From assembly GCA_006538405.1 (NCBI GenBank), contig BJKQ01000012.1:221001-285000 (forward strand): a DNA stretch of 64,000 nt. Reading direction: 5' to 3'. Below, one piece after another: positions 59,995 to 64,000 of the stretch (position 1 is the stretch's first letter; each line of letters opens with the position of its first letter). The translations under genes and the position numbers were made by a program. This DNA is from Hansfordia pulvinata (Eukaryota; Ascomycota; Sordariomycetes; Xylariales). Below the pieces are notes generated by a model. That model was not told the origin of the DNA, did no database searches, and saw nothing but the letters and a program-made list of their open reading frames with translations.

Positions 59995-62900
59995 TTTCGA
60001 GATGTGGCCGGAAGGTCAACGCCGTGGTTCCTTGTTGTTGTCGTTTGACGAGTGCTATGACGTGCGAGGGCCTGCGACGGCGAGACCGGCGGCGGTGGCA
60101 GAGGGAGAAGCGGGCGGCGGAGAGGATGGTGCAGATGGCCGTGTCATGCTCCCGGGCAACAGGGTCGGGGTCGGGGTCCGGGTCGGTCAGGATTGCTCGG
60201 CTTGCCGACTGAGACGGGCAGGGTGGCGCGTGTGGGCATGGGCTGGACGAGCACCAAGCGGCAGTTGGTGTTGGTGGGAGCAGCAGCGGTGCAGGGTATG
60301 GAGCCCTGCCAGGTGAGGCTTGAATTTTGTGTGTTGGCGGTAGTGATGATGGCGTAGGCGTGGGCGCGGTGCCCGCAGCAGTGACGAGGCGAGCCTTGTG
60401 CTCCTTCCTTGTGACAGGCCGGGCTTCGAGCTTGAAGCTGTCCACTTGCAGGGACCTCAGGTGCCACGCGCCACGTAGGTACGAGTACGAGCCTCAGGGC
60501 GCATTTGTAGGGTCGCAGCTGCCCTGCCATCTCCCAAGAGTCGCGCGTGGCGGACCGCCGAAAGCTGCCACCTGCGTAAGCCTGGAGTAGGCGGTCGTAG
60601 TCAGCTGGCAAACCAGCTCATGTCGATGAAATGTATTCGGAACCGGCTTTGCCCACCTGCACAGAGGAAATGGTACTCAGAGGCTACTCGCCTGCATCGG
60701 TTGCGGGTATGACGGTACTGATGATAGGCCTCATCTGCACGCAGAGATGAAGTATCCTCCCACCAGTACGAGATACTCGTGAAGGTCGACCCCATGCGGC
60801 GGGACCGGGAACGCACTAGCCGGGCTGATCGCCCGCAAGCCTCCCCGTCCAATTAGTCGTAACCCCCTTTGCCTGCTGTGCTGTGTGCGAGGTGGTAATG
60901 TGCCCTTTGCTGGCCTGATGGGCGCTCTGGGGCCATCGCAACTTCTAGTGGGGCGACCAGTCCCTGATGAACGAGAAGCCAGGCACGCCAGCCAAGCCAG
61001 GGTCAGTCAAACCCACCTCATAATCATTTACAAGCATTAGAAACCGAACACGCCGGCTTTCTTTCTGGCGTACAAGCACGCGTGCAGGCGACTGTAATTA
61101 ATTACCTACCGTGACCCCAGATGGAATATTCAACTTTCCCTTCTAAACCATGCCCTCGCCCTCCTGACCGAGCGACGGTGTCGGCAGCATGAACACTAAT
61201 GGAGGCAGCGCATCGCCAAGAACCGAGGATCCTGTCGTGTGCCGTCCAGAGCGGGCCTCCCTGCCCATCCGTACCATGCTAGCCCCTCAGCAGCCAACTG
61301 GATCCCACAGCGTGCGAGGACGCCTGCGCCCGCGTTGCCTCACCCAACGTCCTCGGCGCCTCGCTTGTCTGGTGAAGGGTGCCTGCCGGCTACACATCTT
61401 TTCGAGTCCTCATAACACGGCGACAGACGTGCATGCTTACATACAGCCGCGTCCCATCCCGTCGAGAATCCCTCCGCAGTGTCACACTGCGCACGCGCTC
61501 CTTGCATGCGTGTGCGCCAGGCTAGGCAGTGCAGGGCGAGACAGGGCGAGGCAAGGCGTGCGGCAGGGCAGGGCAGGGCGGCAGAAAGCCGTTGACAGCC
61601 ATTACAACGCACATCCGGACACATTGTCCCCGACCTCCTGGCTAGAGGATCTATTGAACGAGCAGCATGTCGATAATCGGGAAGGGCCCTGTCGATCTGC
61701 AATGCTGGCGAATCGTCAAGTGGTCAGCCGGGAAGTCCAATGGGGCCAAATCGCCCAACCAATATGCGTGTCTTGGGGTCGGCGCAGGCCTGTGGCTGGT
61801 TGCCTGGAGGATGGCCAGTACTGGTGCTCATCGTCGACAGGCGCCAGATGACTGTGCTCATAATAGACGAGCGCCAGGTGTCAATCTGTCTGGTGAAGGC
61901 CAAGCTTCAGGAGCGCCAGGTTTCCGAGATGGCTGGCCGGCAAGATATGGGCTCAAGTCCTCGCACGGCATCTGACTGATCCAATGATGCGACCCACCCC
62001 GCAACTGTTGGAGTGGGCGCGTCTTTTCTTAGCGACAGAAGACCCGCACCACTGCAGTCGGCGGCGCGCCCGGCAAGATGCTGGTAGCCGGGTGCCGCCC
62101 TGCCCATCCCATGTTCCCTCACCCACCTGGTATGCCAGCCACCCCTACTCGTACGAGTACCCAGTCCCGCGCCGGGCTGCGACCTGGAACTTGGATGTGG
62201 TACTCCGTCGATATGCTGACGTACTGCGGCTCTGTAGGTATCGGCCAGATATACTCGTATCCAATGGATAGGTACTGGACTCACGTATCCACCCGCCACT
62301 TGGCTTGTGTTTCCAATTTTCTCTGCTGGCCCCTGTGCCCCTCCAAGCCCCATGTCCTCTCTGACCCGGGCCCCTTGAGCGGCACCAGTGTCCCGTGCCC
62401 TGTCTGTTTTCGTGCTGCCAACGCTTGCGCGTGCCCTGCCCGTACTCATCCTCCCGTGCTCCGTCTCCTCCCGTTCACACGGCGCGGCGAGCGGCGTCAG
62501 TCTCACCCTAGCACCCGCCTGGCAGGGCCCTGAGATGGCGGCTGACGCCTGTCCCAAGACCCGGCCTGTAGCCATGCCTCAGCCCGGCGCACGACACACC
62601 GCATTGCTTTGCCCCTGTGTCCTCTACAACGGTTGTCGTGTGGTGTCACAAAGCTCGTACCCCAGAGCCGGACGCTCACGCACGAACCCGCCCACTCGTG
62701 CCATCCTCAGAGAGTTCGCCGCCATCTGAACAGACACGCCTGGCTCTCCACTCACGGCCCAGGAGCCAAGGACGCAAGAGCCCTAATACGCTAAGGTCGC
62801 ACTCCGAGACCCACCCGGACTGACCTCGATGCATGAGGCATGTGGGTACCAGGTCCAAAGGGAGTTCAAGATCCCAACGGACTCTGCTGGGCTGCGGGTG

Positions 62901-64000
62901 ATAGGCGCCGGCCCACACTTGAAGGGGCCGGCCTGCGTCCACGGACGGGACGGTCCTGCAAAGAGTGCGCTTCGCGGTCAGGAACTCAGCGGTCGTGCAC
63001 CGCAATCGGTGAGCCAGCCATCCTTTCGCCGTACAGCTGGGCGCTGCATCTGCGGATTTGTTACCAAGATGGCACCGGTCGATTCAGATTCTGGGCTATT
63101 CACCATGGGGGTGAGCGACGCCCATGATGCGGAGGAGGAGGTCGTTCTGCTCGACGTTCGAGTACTCATAGTGACTGTACGCGGAGGTGGCAGCGCCGGT
63201 GCGCGGGGTACGGTAACTAACTCAACGAGAACCAATGGACGGGCTCCGGTTGATGGTCGTGACCCGTTCTCCATATCTCGACGTGCCCATGCGTGTGGCT
63301 GAGGGCACGCTATCTTCGTATGCGTACACGTTGGGTACGTATGTTTCTCATGGCCGTCACGCCAGTCTCATGAGTCCGAGGAGCCGTGTCTCTGTTAATG
63401 AAGTTGGGGGCGACCGTGAAGGATGAGTGCCTCAGAGCAAAAGGGGTGAGGGTGCACAAGGGACATGAAAACCCAGCACTTTCGCCTCACGAGAATGACC
63501 CGCGCCGCAGCTTGCTGAGGTGGCCCAGCAGCGAGCAACTCTAGCGCTGGCTGGATCGGAGCAACGGAGGCGGAGGCGGAGGCGGAGACAGTGGCGAACA
63601 AAGAAACGCAGAGGGGCTAGGCTTGCGGACGGCGATGGTGAGGTCGGTACTTCAAGGTTGAGCTCTACCTCGCATGAGACAGGGTAGACCGTGTTTAAGG
63701 GAGGAGAGGCCGAGTGTAGATGAAGGCGTGGGGGGTGGGCGGCTTGAAGATCGAATCATTACTAGAGGCCACCTTGAGTCGTGGGCGTGTCCGCGGTTGT
63801 GACGAGCACTCTGTGGCGGTGACGAGGGTTCTGCACGTACTCGTACTGAGTGAGCGAGAGGGCCAGGGCGACGGCGAAGGCGAGGGTGCTCGGTACTCGG
63901 TAGGGCGCCGCGTGGGTGCATGTGTGGCCGTGCGTGCCTGGTATCATGACGGTGCTGGGCGAAATGACAGTAGGGGTGAGGCCTGGTTGCCCATCATTCG
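59995..64000. other. Right-hand spacer
   Basis: About 4 kb upstream of the TMEM115-like gene. The first few hundred bases presumably form its promoter/leader. Further right I see only short, unconserved open frames, tandem GGCAG units near 61562-61582, GGAGGC units near 63568-63590, and five TACGAGTA/TACTCGTA copies (60480, 62146, 62152, 62252, 63838). No gene is supported up to the edge. Confidence 0.5.

Overview
The window is nuclear DNA from a filamentous ascomycete (Pezizomycotina), most likely a Sordariomycete and perhaps Hypocreales. Supporting points: GC-rich coding DNA, short GT-AG introns of about 50-250 nt with CTAAC/CTGAC-type branch points, a tRNA-Glu with a 23-nt intron at the canonical position, and a typical fungal gene set (Ert1/AcuK-type regulator, Och1-like GT32, Ssn6/RcoA corepressor, single-protein anthranilate synthase component I). 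The order-level placement is inference.

Layout. Bases 1-1661 (minus) hold the 5' part of an Ert1/Rds2/AcuK-family zinc-cluster regulator whose C-terminus lies off the left edge. About 6.9 kb without a recognisable gene follow, then tRNA-Glu(CTC) at 8.5 kb, exocyst SEC6 (minus), a GT32 mannosyltransferase-like gene (minus), a TauD/TfdA dioxygenase (minus), a small cysteine-free secreted protein (minus), a myo-inositol/sugar transporter (plus) and a DHA1 drug/polyamine transporter (plus). Between 31.4 and 42.1 kb lies a compact minus-strand block: anthranilate synthase I (trpE), a nuclease-A-inhibitor-like protein, ribosomal protein uL3 and the TPR corepressor Ssn6. From 42.1 to 58.8 kb I can support no gene. 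This interval is packed with microsatellites, a MITE-like foldback and a short dispersed motif. A TMEM115/DUF1751 Golgi membrane protein (minus) follows, then 4 kb of spacer.

The genes look like independent housekeeping and metabolic loci; I see no secondary-metabolite, defence or other functional cluster. Three otherwise conserved genes (TauD-like, inositol transporter, trpE) each carry exactly one missing base, each explicable by loss of one C/G from a short C/G run. This pattern points to consensus errors more than to three pseudogenes.

The most unusual non-coding signal is the octamer TACGAGTA/TACTCGTA. I find 39 exact copies, none inside a coding exon, with 25 between 43.3 and 55.6 kb.
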